Assembly (NCBI GenBank): GCA_046723735.1
Contig: JBKOVB010000056.1
Span: 1-64,000 of the forward strand
DNA: 64,000 nucleotides
DNA from: RYN-111 sp046723735
GTDB taxonomy: Bacteria; Actinomycetota; Actinomycetes; Mycobacteriales; SCTD01
Direction of reading: 5' to 3'
The notes under the pieces were generated by a model. That model ran no database searches and was not told the origin of the DNA. It saw only the letters and a list, made by a program, of their open reading frames with translations. Positions 26,942-35,875 of the stretch are shown piece by piece (position 1 is the first letter of the stretch; the number at the start of each line of letters is the position of its first letter). Both the position numbers and the translations under genes were made by a program.

Positions 26942-27292
26942 TCATGACTCGGCGACCACGAAGGCAGTGGCGATACCGGCGTCGTGCGACAGCGAGAGGT
27001 GCCAGCACCTGATGCCGAGCTTCTCCGCGCAGGCGGCGGCCTCGCCGTGCAGCACCAGCGTGGGCTTGCCCGACTCCTCGGGCACCACCTCGGCCTCGAC
27101 CCAGGCGAGACCGGGGGCGCCGAGCACCTTGGCGACCGCCTCCTTGGCGGCGAACCGTACGGCGAGCGACTCCACCTTCTCGAGCCTCTGCTCCGCCTCG
27201 GTGAACAGCCGCTGCAGCAGCGAAGGGGTGCGCTCGAGGGAGCGGGCGAGCCGGGCGACCTCCACCACGTCGACCCCGACCCCGACGATCAT
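26942..27292 (-). CDS. acpS: Holo-[acyl-carrier-protein] synthase
   Basis: A 116-residue AcpS-type 4'-phosphopantetheinyl transferase that activates the fatty-acid acyl carrier protein. It has the Mg-binding Asp in IVGVGVDVVEV and the RFAAKEAVAKVLG motif, with a C-terminal LSLSHDAGIATAFVVAE. The ATG at 27292 begins at the conserved MIVGVGVD. It lies 7 nt after the glmS stop. Confidence 0.96.
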   Translation of the reverse strand: MIVGVGVDVVEVARLARSLERTPSLLQRLFTEAEQRLEKVESLAVRFAAKEAVAKVLGAPGLAWVEAEVVPEESGKPTLVLHGEAAACAEKLGIRCWHLSLSHDAGIATAFVVAES

Positions 27293-27299
27293 CGCCCGG

Positions 27300-29129
27300 T
27301 CACTCCACCGTGACGGACTTGGCGAGGTTGCGCGGCTGGTCGACGTCGAGCCCACGGGCCCGGGCCACCTCGGCGGCGAGCACCTGCATCGGCACCAGTG
27401 TGAGCAGCGGGGTGAGCAGCGACTTGGTGTCCGGCACCCGGATGACGGTGTCGGCGTACGGCGTCACCGCCTCGTCCCCGTCGGTCGCGATCACGACGGT
27501 GCGGGCGCCGCGCGCTCGCACCTCCTGGACGTTGTTGACGAGCTTCGGCTGCAGCGCGTGCCGGGGGGCCACGACCAGCACCGGGGTGCCCGGCTCCACG
27601 AGCGCGATCGGGCCGTGCTTGATCTCGCCGGCCGGGAAGCCCTCCGCGCTGACGTAGGCGAGCTCCTTGAGCTTCAGCGCCCCCTCGAGGGCGACCGGGT
27701 ACCCGACGTGCCGGCCCAGGAACAGCACCCGCTGCTCGTCGGCCAGGTCGCGGGCCAGCTCTCGGACCGGCTCCATGCGGGACAGCACCTCGGTGAGCAG
27801 GTCCGGGATCGACTGCAGGTCTCGCAGGTGCGAGCGCACCTCGTCGGCGTCGCGGGTGCCGCGCACCTGGGCAAGGTAGAGCCCCACGAGGTACATCGCG
27901 GTGATCTGCGTCATGACCGCCTTGGTCGACGCGACCGCCACCTCCGGGCCACCGCGGGTGTACAGCGCCGCGTCGCTCTCGCGCGCGATGGTCGAGCCGA
28001 CCGTGTTGGTCACTGCGAGCACCTTGGCCCGCTGGGCGCGCGCGTGCCGTAGCGCCTCGAGCGTGTCGGCCGTCTCGCCGGACTGGGAGATCGCGATGAC
28101 GAGGGTGTGCCGGCCGAGCACCGGGTCGCGGTAGCGGAACTCGCTGGCCACCTCGATCTGCACCGGCAGCCGGCACCAGCGCTCGATGGCGTACTTGCCG
28201 ACCAGCCCCGAGTAGTACGCCGAGCCGCAGCCGATGATGAAGACCTGGTCGATCTCGCGGACGTCCTCGTCGCTCATCGACAGCTCGTCGAGGTGCAGCA
28301 GCCCATCCGCGGTGAGCCGACCGCCGAGCGTCTCGCGCACCGCCGACGGCTGCTCCTCGATCTCCTTGAGCATGAAGAACTCGTGGCCGCCCTTCTCGGC
28401 GGCATCGGTGTCCCAGTCGACGTGGTAGCTCGTGCCCTCGGCCACATTGCCGTCGAGGTCGGTGACGACGACGCCCGTACGACGGAGCTCCACCACCTGG
28501 TCCTGGTCGACGGCACGCGCCTCGCGGGTGTGCGCGATGAAGGCCGTGACGTCGGAGCCGAGGAAGTTCTCGCCCTCGCCGAGCCCGACCACCAGCGGCA
28601 GGTTGCGGCGGGCCGCCACGACGAGCCCCGGCTCGTCCTGGTGGGCCACCACGAGCACGAACGAGCCCTCGAGGTCCTTGCAGATCGACCGGACCGTGGC
28701 GGCCAGGTCGCCGTCGTACCGCTCCTCGACGAGGTGGGCGACGACCTCGGTGTCGGTGTCGGAGCGGCGCAGGTGTCCGCGCTCCTCGAGGCCGGCGACG
28801 AGCTCCTCGAAGTTCTCGATGGTGCCGTTGTGCACCACCGCGACCTTCTCGGAGCAGTCCAGGTGCGGGTGCGCGTTGCGGTCGGTGGGGGCGCCGTGCG
28901 TGGCCCAGCGGGTGTGCCCGATGCCGAGCGACCCCGGCAGCGCACGGGTGGCGAGGGCCTTCTCGAGGTTGACGAGCTTGCCGGCCCGGCGCTCGGTCTG
29001 CAGCACGCCCCCGGGGCTCAGGACGGCGACGCCGGCGCTGTCGTAGCCGCGGTACTCCAGCCGCCTCAGGCCGCCGAGCACGACCTCCAGGGCGTCCTTG
29101 TCACCGACGTAGCCCACGATGCCGCACAT
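27300..29129 (-). CDS. glmS: Glucosamine-fructose-6-phosphate aminotransferase
   Basis: A 609-residue enzyme that makes glucosamine-6-phosphate, the entry to UDP-GlcNAc and peptidoglycan. The N-terminal glutaminase begins MCGIVGYVG (Cys2 nucleophile) with IGHTRWATHG. Two SIS isomerase domains carry GCGSAYYSG, ISQSGETADTLEAL and the C-terminal PRNLAKSVTVE. Full length. It is the first gene of the glmS-acpS-nnr-alr-hydrolase-udg-tsaE cluster; pepN ends only 9 nt upstream. No glmS ribozyme-like leader is apparent. Confidence 0.97.
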   Translation of the reverse strand: MCGIVGYVGDKDALEVVLGGLRRLEYRGYDSAGVAVLSPGGVLQTERRAGKLVNLEKALATRALPGSLGIGHTRWATHGAPTDRNAHPHLDCSEKVAVVHNGTIENFEELVAGLEERGHLRRSDTDTEVVAHLVEERYDGDLAATVRSICKDLEGSFVLVVAHQDEPGLVVAARRNLPLVVGLGEGENFLGSDVTAFIAHTREARAVDQDQVVELRRTGVVVTDLDGNVAEGTSYHVDWDTDAAEKGGHEFFMLKEIEEQPSAVRETLGGRLTADGLLHLDELSMSDEDVREIDQVFIIGCGSAYYSGLVGKYAIERWCRLPVQIEVASEFRYRDPVLGRHTLVIAISQSGETADTLEALRHARAQRAKVLAVTNTVGSTIARESDAALYTRGGPEVAVASTKAVMTQITAMYLVGLYLAQVRGTRDADEVRSHLRDLQSIPDLLTEVLSRMEPVRELARDLADEQRVLFLGRHVGYPVALEGALKLKELAYVSAEGFPAGEIKHGPIALVEPGTPVLVVAPRHALQPKLVNNVQEVRARGARTVVIATDGDEAVTPYADTVIRVPDTKSLLTPLLTLVPMQVLAAEVARARGLDVDQPRNLAKSVTVE

Positions 29130-29138
29130 GGCGCCAGG

Positions 29139-31619
29139 CTAATGGGTTACCTGGGCGCGCAGCGCGCGTCTCAGGTCGTCGAGCTGCTCGAGGACCACCC
29201 TGCGCGCGGCCGGGTGCAGCCCATCGTCCGCGATCAGCCCCTCCACCTTCGTGACCACCTCCGGCTGAACGAGCGTGGAGGGGAAGCCGAACTGCGTGAG
29301 GGCTTGGGCGAGCTGCGGCGACAGCGACTGCCACCAGCCGTCGACGGCGGACAGGTAGGCGTCGACGTACGGCGACAGCAGCTCCTCCTGGCCGCGCTGC
29401 CAGAAGCCGGCCCCCATGGTCCGGGCCTGCGCGGTGGTGACCTGCCCGGCAGCCAGGGCCTCCCAGGTGCGCCGCTTGACCTGCTCGTCCGGCAGCGCGG
29501 CCAGCGCCGCCTCCGCCTGCAGCTGCCCGCTCGCCGTGCGGTCGCGGGCGAGCTCCTGGGCGACGTCGTCCTCGCAGAGCAGCCCGAGGGCGGCAGCGCG
29601 GCGGACGACGTGCCAGCGCAGCTCGGCGTCGACGACCAGCCCGTCGGGGACGCCGGTGCCGCCGAGCAGCCCGCGCAGCAGGTCCGCGTCGTGGGTGGCT
29701 GCGACCGCGGCCCGCACCCGGACCAGCTGCAGGTCGCTGCCCGGCTCGACCGGGGCGGCCCAGCAGGAGGCCGCGATCGTGTCGAGCAGCTCCCTGGACG
29801 GGAGTCGCCCTGCGCCCCCGCCAGCCGTCCCCTCCTGGGGCGCACCGCGACTCCCGTCCACGTACAGCGCCGCGGCGCGGGTGGCCCAGGCGAGCAGCGT
29901 CTCGACGAGCGACGGGTCGTGCTCGCTGCCGACCCCGGCGAGCACTGCCCCGACGAAGCCGTCCGCGGACAGCTCCGCGTCGCGGCACGCGTCCCACAGC
30001 GCCGCCCAGCACACCGCCCGGGCCAGCCGGTCCTCCACCTCGCCGAGCGTGGCCAGCACGGTGGCGAGCGAACGCTCGTCGAAGCGGACCTTCGCGAAGG
30101 TCAGGTCGCCGTCGTTGAGCAGCACCAGGTCCGCCGGCGCGACCTCGGTGGCGGTGACCGCGCCGGAGACCTCGACCGGCACCCGTTCGCGCAGCCGCAG
30201 CGCGCCGTCCACCCGGTCGTAGCAGCCGACCTCGATCACGTGAGGCCGCAGCGGCTCCCCCTCCTGGACGACCGTGAGGCGTCCGTCGTCCCAGCGCGGA
30301 CGCAGCGTCGCCACCCCGCTGGTCTCCAGCCAGAGCCGGGCCCAGCTCTGCAGGTCGCGCCCGCTGACTCGCTCGAGCGCGCCGAGCAGGTCCTCGAGGT
30401 CGGTGTTGCCGAAGGCGTGCGCGGTGAGGTAGTCACGCAGCCCCCGGAAGAAGGTGTCCTCGCCGACGAAGGCGACGAGCTGGCGCAGCACCGAGGCGCC
30501 CTTGGCGTACGAGATCCCGTCGAAGTTGAGCAGGGCGCTGCGCGTGTCGGGCACCGGTCCGGCCACCGGGTGCGTCGTGGGCAGCTGGTCGGCGCGGTAG
30601 CCCCACGCCTTGCGCCCCAGGCAGAAGTCGGCCCAGGCCCCATCGAAACGGGTCGTCGCCTCGATGGTGTGCAGGCCCATGAACTCGGCGAACGACTCGT
30701 TGAGCCACACGCCGTCCCACCAGCGCATCGTCACGAGGTCGCCGAACCACATGTGCGCCATCTCGTGCGCCACCACCTGCCCCCGCAGCCGGCGGTTGCC
30801 CTCGGTGGTGCGCGACCGGTAGAGGAAGCCCTCGTCGTTGAAGGTCACGAGGCCGGGGTTCTCCATCGCCCCCGCGTTGAACTCCGGCACGAAGACCTGG
30901 CCGTAGCTGTCCCCGAACGGATACCTGCTGCCGAAGTCGCGCTGCTGCTGGTCGAGGCACTGAGCCGTGATCTCGAGCAGCTCGTCGGCCTCGAGGTGCG
31001 GAGCCATGGATGCCCGGCACCAGACCGCGAGCTCGATGCCGTCGTGGGTGCGCGTCTCGCCGTACCAGGGACCCGCCGCCAGCGTCACGAGGTACGGCGA
31101 CAGGCGGGCCGTCTCGGCGAAGCGCCACTGCCCGTCGTGCAGCTCCCCGCGGGTGTTCGACAGCACCCGGTGCCCGTCGGGGGCCGTCACCGACAACCGC
31201 ACGACGGCCTTGAGGTCGGGCTGGTCGAAGCAGGCGAAGAACCGCTGGGCGTCGTCGAGGAAGGCCTGCGCGTACACGTAGACCTGCTCGTCGGCGGGGT
31301 CGACGAACCGGTGCAGCCCCTCGCCGCTGCGGGTGTAGGCGCACACCGCCTCGACCTGCGCGACGTGCTCGCCGCCGAGCCCGTCGAGGTGCAGCCGGTT
31401 GCCGTCCAGGGTGAGCGGGCGGCCGTCGAGGGTCGCGCTGACGAGGCGCACACAGTCCAGCTCGAGGAAGGTCCGCGCACCCTCCACGGCCGTGAACCGG
31501 ACCTCCGTGCGGGAGCCGTAGTGCTCGGTCCCCTGCGTCAGGTCCAGCGCCACGTCGTACGACGAGACGCTGACCGCAGCGGCACGGGCGCGTGCCTCAT
31601 CCTCGGTGAGGTTCCGCAT
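29139..31619 (-). CDS. pepN: Aminopeptidase N (M1 family) carrying an in-frame repeat element
   Basis: An 826-residue zinc aminopeptidase. It has the exopeptidase motif GAMENPG (250-256), HEMAH (285-289) and the third zinc ligand E308 in LNESFAEF, 18 residues later. A C-terminal ERAP1-like helical domain follows. Residues about 588-608, a Gly/Ala/Arg-rich stretch (GAPQEGTAGGGAGR), are encoded by the 62-nt palindrome at 29797-29858. This looks like an insertion in a surface loop of the helical domain that keeps the frame open. It probably acts in cytoplasmic peptide turnover. The start is ATG, in the conserved MRNLTEDEARARA form seen in Actinobacteria. Confidence 0.95.
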   Translation of the reverse strand: MRNLTEDEARARAAAVSVSSYDVALDLTQGTEHYGSRTEVRFTAVEGARTFLELDCVRLVSATLDGRPLTLDGNRLHLDGLGGEHVAQVEAVCAYTRSGEGLHRFVDPADEQVYVYAQAFLDDAQRFFACFDQPDLKAVVRLSVTAPDGHRVLSNTRGELHDGQWRFAETARLSPYLVTLAAGPWYGETRTHDGIELAVWCRASMAPHLEADELLEITAQCLDQQQRDFGSRYPFGDSYGQVFVPEFNAGAMENPGLVTFNDEGFLYRSRTTEGNRRLRGQVVAHEMAHMWFGDLVTMRWWDGVWLNESFAEFMGLHTIEATTRFDGAWADFCLGRKAWGYRADQLPTTHPVAGPVPDTRSALLNFDGISYAKGASVLRQLVAFVGEDTFFRGLRDYLTAHAFGNTDLEDLLGALERVSGRDLQSWARLWLETSGVATLRPRWDDGRLTVVQEGEPLRPHVIEVGCYDRVDGALRLRERVPVEVSGAVTATEVAPADLVLLNDGDLTFAKVRFDERSLATVLATLGEVEDRLARAVCWAALWDACRDAELSADGFVGAVLAGVGSEHDPSLVETLLAWATRAAALYVDGSRGAPQEGTAGGGAGRLPSRELLDTIAASCWAAPVEPGSDLQLVRVRAAVAATHDADLLRGLLGGTGVPDGLVVDAELRWHVVRRAAALGLLCEDDVAQELARDRTASGQLQAEAALAALPDEQVKRRTWEALAAGQVTTAQARTMGAGFWQRGQEELLSPYVDAYLSAVDGWWQSLSPQLAQALTQFGFPSTLVQPEVVTKVEGLIADDGLHPAARRVVLEQLDDLRRALRAQVTH
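29797..29858. repeat. 62-nt palindromic element inside pepN
   Basis: GACGGGAGTCG (29797-29807) pairs with CGACTCCCGTC (29848-29858). Inside, CGCCCC (29813-29818) pairs with GGGGCG (29837-29842) around an 18-nt loop, with 5-nt internal spacers. Spacing is identical to the copy at 31645. Confidence 0.9.
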
Positions 31620-31644
31620 CCTCAGACCCTAGGGCGTGCGGAGG

Positions 31645-31706
31645 GACGGGAGTCGGCTCGCGCCCCGTGGCGGCGGGCCGCCACGGGGCGCAGAGCGACT
31701 CCCGTC
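31645..31706. repeat. 62-nt palindromic element between pepN and the S53 protease gene
   Basis: This is the most perfect copy. Outer arms GACGGGAGTCG (31645-31655) and CGACTCCCGTC (31696-31706) flank an inner 14-bp stem (31660-31673 with 31678-31691) and a 4-nt loop. It sits 13 nt beyond the S53 protease stop, so it may also act as that gene's terminator. Confidence 0.92.
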
Positions 31707-31719
31707 GAGGGCAGGTGGC

Positions 31720-33246
31720 TCAGGCGGCCGTCAGGGCAGCGACCCAGCCCGGCGCCCACGGCGTGCCCCATCCGGTGGTGAGGTCGTAGCCGCTGGTCGT
31801 CGGGTAGCCCGGCACCGGGTCGGGCGTGAGGAAGCCGTCGGCCGTGTAGGCCCACATCCGGTTGCTGTCGAGGTGCCCGCTCGGCGTCACGCCGTAGGTG
31901 TGCGGGACCACGTCGCGCAGCGCCGAGGCGCGGTCGAAGGACCCGCCGTACAGCACCGGGTTGAGGTTGCCGATCGGACCCTTGCCCGCGGCGTGCCGCG
32001 ACTGGTTGGCGATCGCGGTCAGCGCCGCCACCTGCGGCGACGAGGCGGAGGTGCCGCCGAAGACGCCCCAGCGCGGGCCCCCCTCGATGCGCGGGTAGTA
32101 CGAGATGAAGGTCAGCACGCCGCCGTTGACGGCCGCGTTCCAGGCCACGTCGGGGACGCCGCGGTGGTTTCCGACGACCCCGGCCACTCCGTCCTGGTAC
32201 GCCGGCCGCCCGTACACGGTCGACAGGCCGCCGCCGGTCGCGATCGGTCCCCAGCCCTCGTTCCAGACCGCCTCGGAGGACCCGCCCGCGTTCCAGTTCC
32301 AGTACGCGAGGTTGCGCGAGCCGTCGTCGTTGAACGGCTTGTCCTGCTGCGGGTCCCAGGTCCAGCCGTCCTGCACCTGGGTGCCGCCGACCGACGTCAC
32401 GTACGGCGAGACGTTCGGGTAGCTGACGGACGGGTGGTCGACGGTGGCCGACTGCCGGTGCGCGCGACCCACCCCGAGCGAACCGTCGTCTCCGGACGAT
32501 GAGAAGAACGTGTCACCCTTCGCGAGCCCGTGCTTGAAGGTCTCGTCGAAGCGGGCGAACTGGGTGGACGCCGACGAGCCGGCAAACGCCTCCTCGCTGG
32601 TGCCGAACGACATCGAGAAGACCGTGCCCGCCGGGTAGCGGTCGATGGCCCAGTCGATGGCCTTCATCATGTTCGGCAGTCCCTGCACACCCTGCGTCTC
32701 GGCGGGCTGCACGGCCACGAGCACGATGTGCGCCTTGGGTGCGATCGCGTAGGCCCACTGCACGTCGAGGTTGGCCTCGCCGGCCCAGCCGTCGGCAGCC
32801 GTCGGGCCGGACTGGCCGCTGCCGTTGCCGGGCGGGTTCTTGTAGTCGATCGGTCCCTGCGGGAACACCTGCTCCACGTCGGGCGCCGGCCCGCCGAAGG
32901 TCTGGGCGAAGAACTGCACGTCGTGGACGGCGGTCGGGCTGCCGTAGGAGTCGACCAGCACGATCGTCTGGCCGGCGCCGTCGTTGCTGCCCGCGATCGG
33001 GCCGAGGCCGTAGAACGCCCGGATCTGGTCCGGTCCGTAGCAGTGGACGGTGGTGGACACCCGGTTGTCGGGCGCTGGCCGCTGGCACGCGACGCCGAGC
33101 GCACCCGGCGAGGCTGCCTGGAAGGCGGACTCGGGCGCCCGGGCGGCGAACGGGTGGACGGCGATCGCGGCGGCCACCGGTGCGGTGGCAGGTGCCGACG
33201 CCAGCGCCAGGGCCGCGGCAGGAGCGGCCAGGACGAGCTTGCGCAT
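31720..33246 (-). CDS. Secreted S53 (sedolisin/kumamolisin) family serine-carboxyl peptidase
   Basis: A 508-residue exported protein with an Ala-rich signal peptide (residues 1-27). The sedolisin triad is visible: E157 and D161 in GEANLDVQWA, and S400 in GGTSASSPQ. The Ca2+-site segment DLTTGWGTP lies at the C-terminus. The catalytic domain begins near residue 70 (CYGPDQIRAFYG). Most family members carry a propeptide of well over 100 residues before this point; here only about 40 residues follow the signal peptide. It may need no large propeptide or may be an atypical or inactive relative. The start is ATG with a strong signal sequence. Confidence 0.9.
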   Translation of the reverse strand: MRKLVLAAPAAALALASAPATAPVAAAIAVHPFAARAPESAFQAASPGALGVACQRPAPDNRVSTTVHCYGPDQIRAFYGLGPIAGSNDGAGQTIVLVDSYGSPTAVHDVQFFAQTFGGPAPDVEQVFPQGPIDYKNPPGNGSGQSGPTAADGWAGEANLDVQWAYAIAPKAHIVLVAVQPAETQGVQGLPNMMKAIDWAIDRYPAGTVFSMSFGTSEEAFAGSSASTQFARFDETFKHGLAKGDTFFSSSGDDGSLGVGRAHRQSATVDHPSVSYPNVSPYVTSVGGTQVQDGWTWDPQQDKPFNDDGSRNLAYWNWNAGGSSEAVWNEGWGPIATGGGLSTVYGRPAYQDGVAGVVGNHRGVPDVAWNAAVNGGVLTFISYYPRIEGGPRWGVFGGTSASSPQVAALTAIANQSRHAAGKGPIGNLNPVLYGGSFDRASALRDVVPHTYGVTPSGHLDSNRMWAYTADGFLTPDPVPGYPTTSGYDLTTGWGTPWAPGWVAALTAA

Positions 33247-33313
33247 GTTTCGACCTCGTGCTTTCCCCGTGGCTCGTGACCACGCGATGGGCTGATCGGC
33301 CGAGATCTTCCTA

Positions 33314-33365
33314 CTCCGTTCGGAGCAGCCTGAAAAGGTGGTCTGCTCTCACCACCCGAACGGAG
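33314..33365 (-). repeat. Nested hairpin upstream of the S53 protease gene
   Basis: CTCCGTTCGG (33314-33323) pairs perfectly with CCGAACGGAG (33356-33365). Inside, GGTGGT (33337-33342) can pair with ACCACC (33351-33356 region). It could be a second terminator after glmM or a leader structure of the protease transcript. Confidence 0.55.
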
Positions 33366-33413
33366 GAGTCACACGGGAAGGAGCGCACCCAGACCGGTCG
33401 ACACCCGGCACGC

Positions 33414-33434
33414 GGGGCGGTACGGGACCGCCCC
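33414..33434 (-). terminator. glmM terminator hairpin
   Basis: GGGGCGGT-ACGGG-ACCGCCCC, a perfect 8-bp stem with a 5-nt loop, begins 2 nt after the glmM stop codon. There is no U-tract. Confidence 0.65.
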
Positions 33435-33436
33435 GG

Positions 33437-34780
33437 TCAGCCCCCCGCCACGACCGCGGCGAGGCGCTGCGCCACCTGCTCGGCCCGTTCCTGCGTCGGG
33501 GCCTCGACCATGACGCGCACCAGCGGCTCGGTGCCCGAGGGCCGCAGCAGCACGCGTCCCTCGCCGCCGAACAGCTCCTCCTCGGAGGCCACGGCGGCCA
33601 GCACGTCGAGTGCCGTGGCGCGCTCACGCCCGGCGCGCACGTTGACGAGCACCTGAGGCAGCAGCGTCACGACGTCCGCGAGCTCGGCGACCGTCTTGCC
33701 GCTCTTCACGACGCGGTCCATGACCTGCAACGCGGTGAGCAGACCGTCCCCGGTCGTGGCGAAGTCGGCCAGCACGACGTGCCCGCTCTGCTCGCCGCCG
33801 AGGCGGTAGTCGTGGGCGCGCATCTCCTCCAGCACGTAGCGGTCCCCGACGGCGGTCGTCGCGACCCGGATGCCGGCGGCGCTCATCGCCAGGTGCAGAC
33901 CGAGGTTGCTCATGACGGTGGCGACGAGGACGTCGCTCGCGGGCAGGCCCGCCTCCTTGCGGGCCAGCGCCAGCAGGCCGAGCACCTGGTCGCCGTTCAG
34001 GACGCGACCGGTGGCGTCGACCACGATGCAGCGGTCAGCGTCGCCGTCGTGCGCGATCCCGAGGTCGGCGCCACGGGCCACGACCTCGGCAGCCAGGCTC
34101 GCCGGGTGGGTAGCGCCGCAGCCCTCGTTGATGAGGTCGCCGATGCCACCGCAGTGGATCGGGTGCACCGTGGCGCCGGCCTTCCGGTACACCTCTGGAG
34201 CGATCTCGCTGGCTGCACCCTCAGCAGCGTCCACCACCACGGTGAGGCCCTCGAGAGAGCCGACGGTGAGCAGCAACGCGTCGGTGTAGTCCACGACCGG
34301 CTGGGGCCAGGCGTAGACCCGGCCGAGGTGACGTCCGGTGACCCGCTCCCAGGGCGTCGCCATCGCGGCCTCGAGCTCGTCCTCGACAGCGTCGGGCAGC
34401 TTCAGACCGCCGTCTGCGAACAGCTTGAGGCCGTTGTCGGGCATGGGGTTGTGCGATGCCGTGATCATCAGGCCGAGCAGGGCGTGCGGGTCGCGAGCCG
34501 TGCGGTGGGCCACGACCGGCGTGGGCACGACGCCGAGAACGGTGACATCGCAACCGGCGCTCGTGAAGCCGGCGACCGCGGCGGCCTCCAGCATCTGCCC
34601 CGAGGGTCTGGTGTCACGACCGACGACCACCATCGGCCGCTCGAAGCCGTTTCCGGCGGCGCGTCGCTCGGCGACGAGGCGCGCTCCCGCCGTACCGGCG
34701 AGGCGCATCGCGAGCTCGGGGGTGAGGACGTCGCCGTTGGCGAGCCCACGAACCCCGTCGGTGCCGAACAGCCGAGCCAC
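33437..34780 (-). CDS. glmM: Phosphoglucosamine mutase
   Basis: A 447-residue enzyme that converts glucosamine-6-phosphate to glucosamine-1-phosphate, the step after GlmS. The phosphoserine motif is TASHNP (Ser109), with the metal-binding DGDADR and the C-terminal phosphate loop RPSGTEPLVRVM. The GTG at 34780 has GGAGG 4 nt upstream and gives VARLFGTDGVRG, the conserved start. It is downstream of rplM-rpsI, the usual actinobacterial order, separated by a strong terminator. Confidence 0.96.
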   Translation of the reverse strand: MARLFGTDGVRGLANGDVLTPELAMRLAGTAGARLVAERRAAGNGFERPMVVVGRDTRPSGQMLEAAAVAGFTSAGCDVTVLGVVPTPVVAHRTARDPHALLGLMITASHNPMPDNGLKLFADGGLKLPDAVEDELEAAMATPWERVTGRHLGRVYAWPQPVVDYTDALLLTVGSLEGLTVVVDAAEGAASEIAPEVYRKAGATVHPIHCGGIGDLINEGCGATHPASLAAEVVARGADLGIAHDGDADRCIVVDATGRVLNGDQVLGLLALARKEAGLPASDVLVATVMSNLGLHLAMSAAGIRVATTAVGDRYVLEEMRAHDYRLGGEQSGHVVLADFATTGDGLLTALQVMDRVVKSGKTVAELADVVTLLPQVLVNVRAGRERATALDVLAAVASEEELFGGEGRVLLRPSGTEPLVRVMVEAPTQERAEQVAQRLAAVVAGG

Positions 34781-34800
34781 AGAACCTCCAGACAAAGCCG

Positions 34801-34831
34801 CGAGGCGGCCCCGCGCAGCGGGACCGCCTCG
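34801..34831 (-). terminator. Terminator of the rplM-rpsI operon
   Basis: CGAGGCGG and CCGCCTCG close the hairpin, and an inner CCCGC/GCGGG stem is separated from it by single mismatched bases. It starts 14 nt after the rpsI stop and precedes glmM. Confidence 0.75.
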
Positions 34832-34844
34832 ACGGTAGGACGAG

Positions 34845-35230
<386 letters not shown>

Positions 35231-35234
<4 letters not shown>

Positions 35235-35674
35235 TGCGCAACCTGCGTGATCTCGAAGGGCACCGGCGACTGGGCCTGGTGCGGGTGGGTGGGGCCGGCG
35301 TAGACCTTCAGCTTGGACAGCATCTGACGGCCGAGGGTGTTGTGCGGCAGCATCCCCTTGACGGCCTTCTCGATGATCCGCTCGGGGCGGGTCGCGAGCA
35401 CGTCGGCGTAGGAGACGCTCTTGAGGCCGCCGGGGTAGCCCGAGTGGCGGTGCACGCGCGACTGCTCGGCCTTGTTGCCCGTCATCGCGATCTTGCCGGC
35501 GTTGATGACGACGACGAAGTCACCGGTGTCGAGGTGCGGCGCGTACGTCGGCTTGTGCTTGCCGCGCAGGAGCGTCGCCGCGTGGGTCGCGAGGCGGCCC
35601 AGCACGACGTCCGTCGCGTCGATGACGTGCCACTGACGGGTCACGTCAGCCGGCTTGGGCTGGTACGTACGCAC
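35231..35674 (-). CDS. rplM: 50S ribosomal protein L13
   Basis: 147 residues starting at GTG with RTYQPKPADVTRQWHVIDA, then VLGRLATHAATLLRGKHKP and GMLPHNTLGRQMLSKLKVY, all characteristic of L13. It is the first gene of the L13-S9 operon; a promoter-like sequence lies about 80 nt upstream. Confidence 0.98.
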
Positions 35675-35752
35675 GAGTTCTCTTCTCTCGACTAAGTCTC
35701 TGCCGGGCAGGGTTCAGCGGACGCGCCACACTGTCACCCACAGCAGCCGACA

Positions 35753-35782
35753 AGACTACCTGAGCCGCTCGTCGCCCTGCAA
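35753..35782 (-). promoter_or_regulatory. Probable rplM promoter
   Basis: On the minus strand TTGCAG (35777-35782) and TAGTCT (35753-35758) are 18 nt apart, giving a leader of about 70 nt before the rplM start. This is a consensus-like sigma-70-type pair. Confidence 0.55.
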
Positions 35783-35823
35783 AGAGCGGGTACGGCGGTC
35801 AGCCCCGCACCTCGCCCCCACCG

Positions 35824-35875
35824 TGATCGTGGGAACGGTGCACCACTCCTGGGTGGTGCACCGAGCCCATGATCA
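35824..35875 (-). terminator. Long hairpin at the end of the GNAT gene
   Basis: A perfect 11-bp stem CGGTGCACCAC/GTGGTGCACCG (35836-35846, 35853-35863) with loop TCCTGG is extended by TGATCGTGGG and CCCATGATCA, which pair with one wobble. The hairpin starts at the GNAT stop codon. The outer TGATCATGA resembles the ends of the repeat at 20696-20764. Confidence 0.7.

Noticed and set aside
29139..31619. pepN as a pseudogene because of the inserted repeat
   Set aside because: The frame stays open, the zinc site is intact and codon bias is maintained on both sides of the element.
28107..31781. A very long plus-strand open frame opposite glmS and pepN
   Set aside because: It is antisense to two well-supported genes, its product is Arg/His/Val/Leu-rich low-complexity sequence without motifs, and its openness follows from high G+C at codon positions of the real genes. 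The same applies to long frames opposite rpl genes, tuf, fusA, groEL and guaB.
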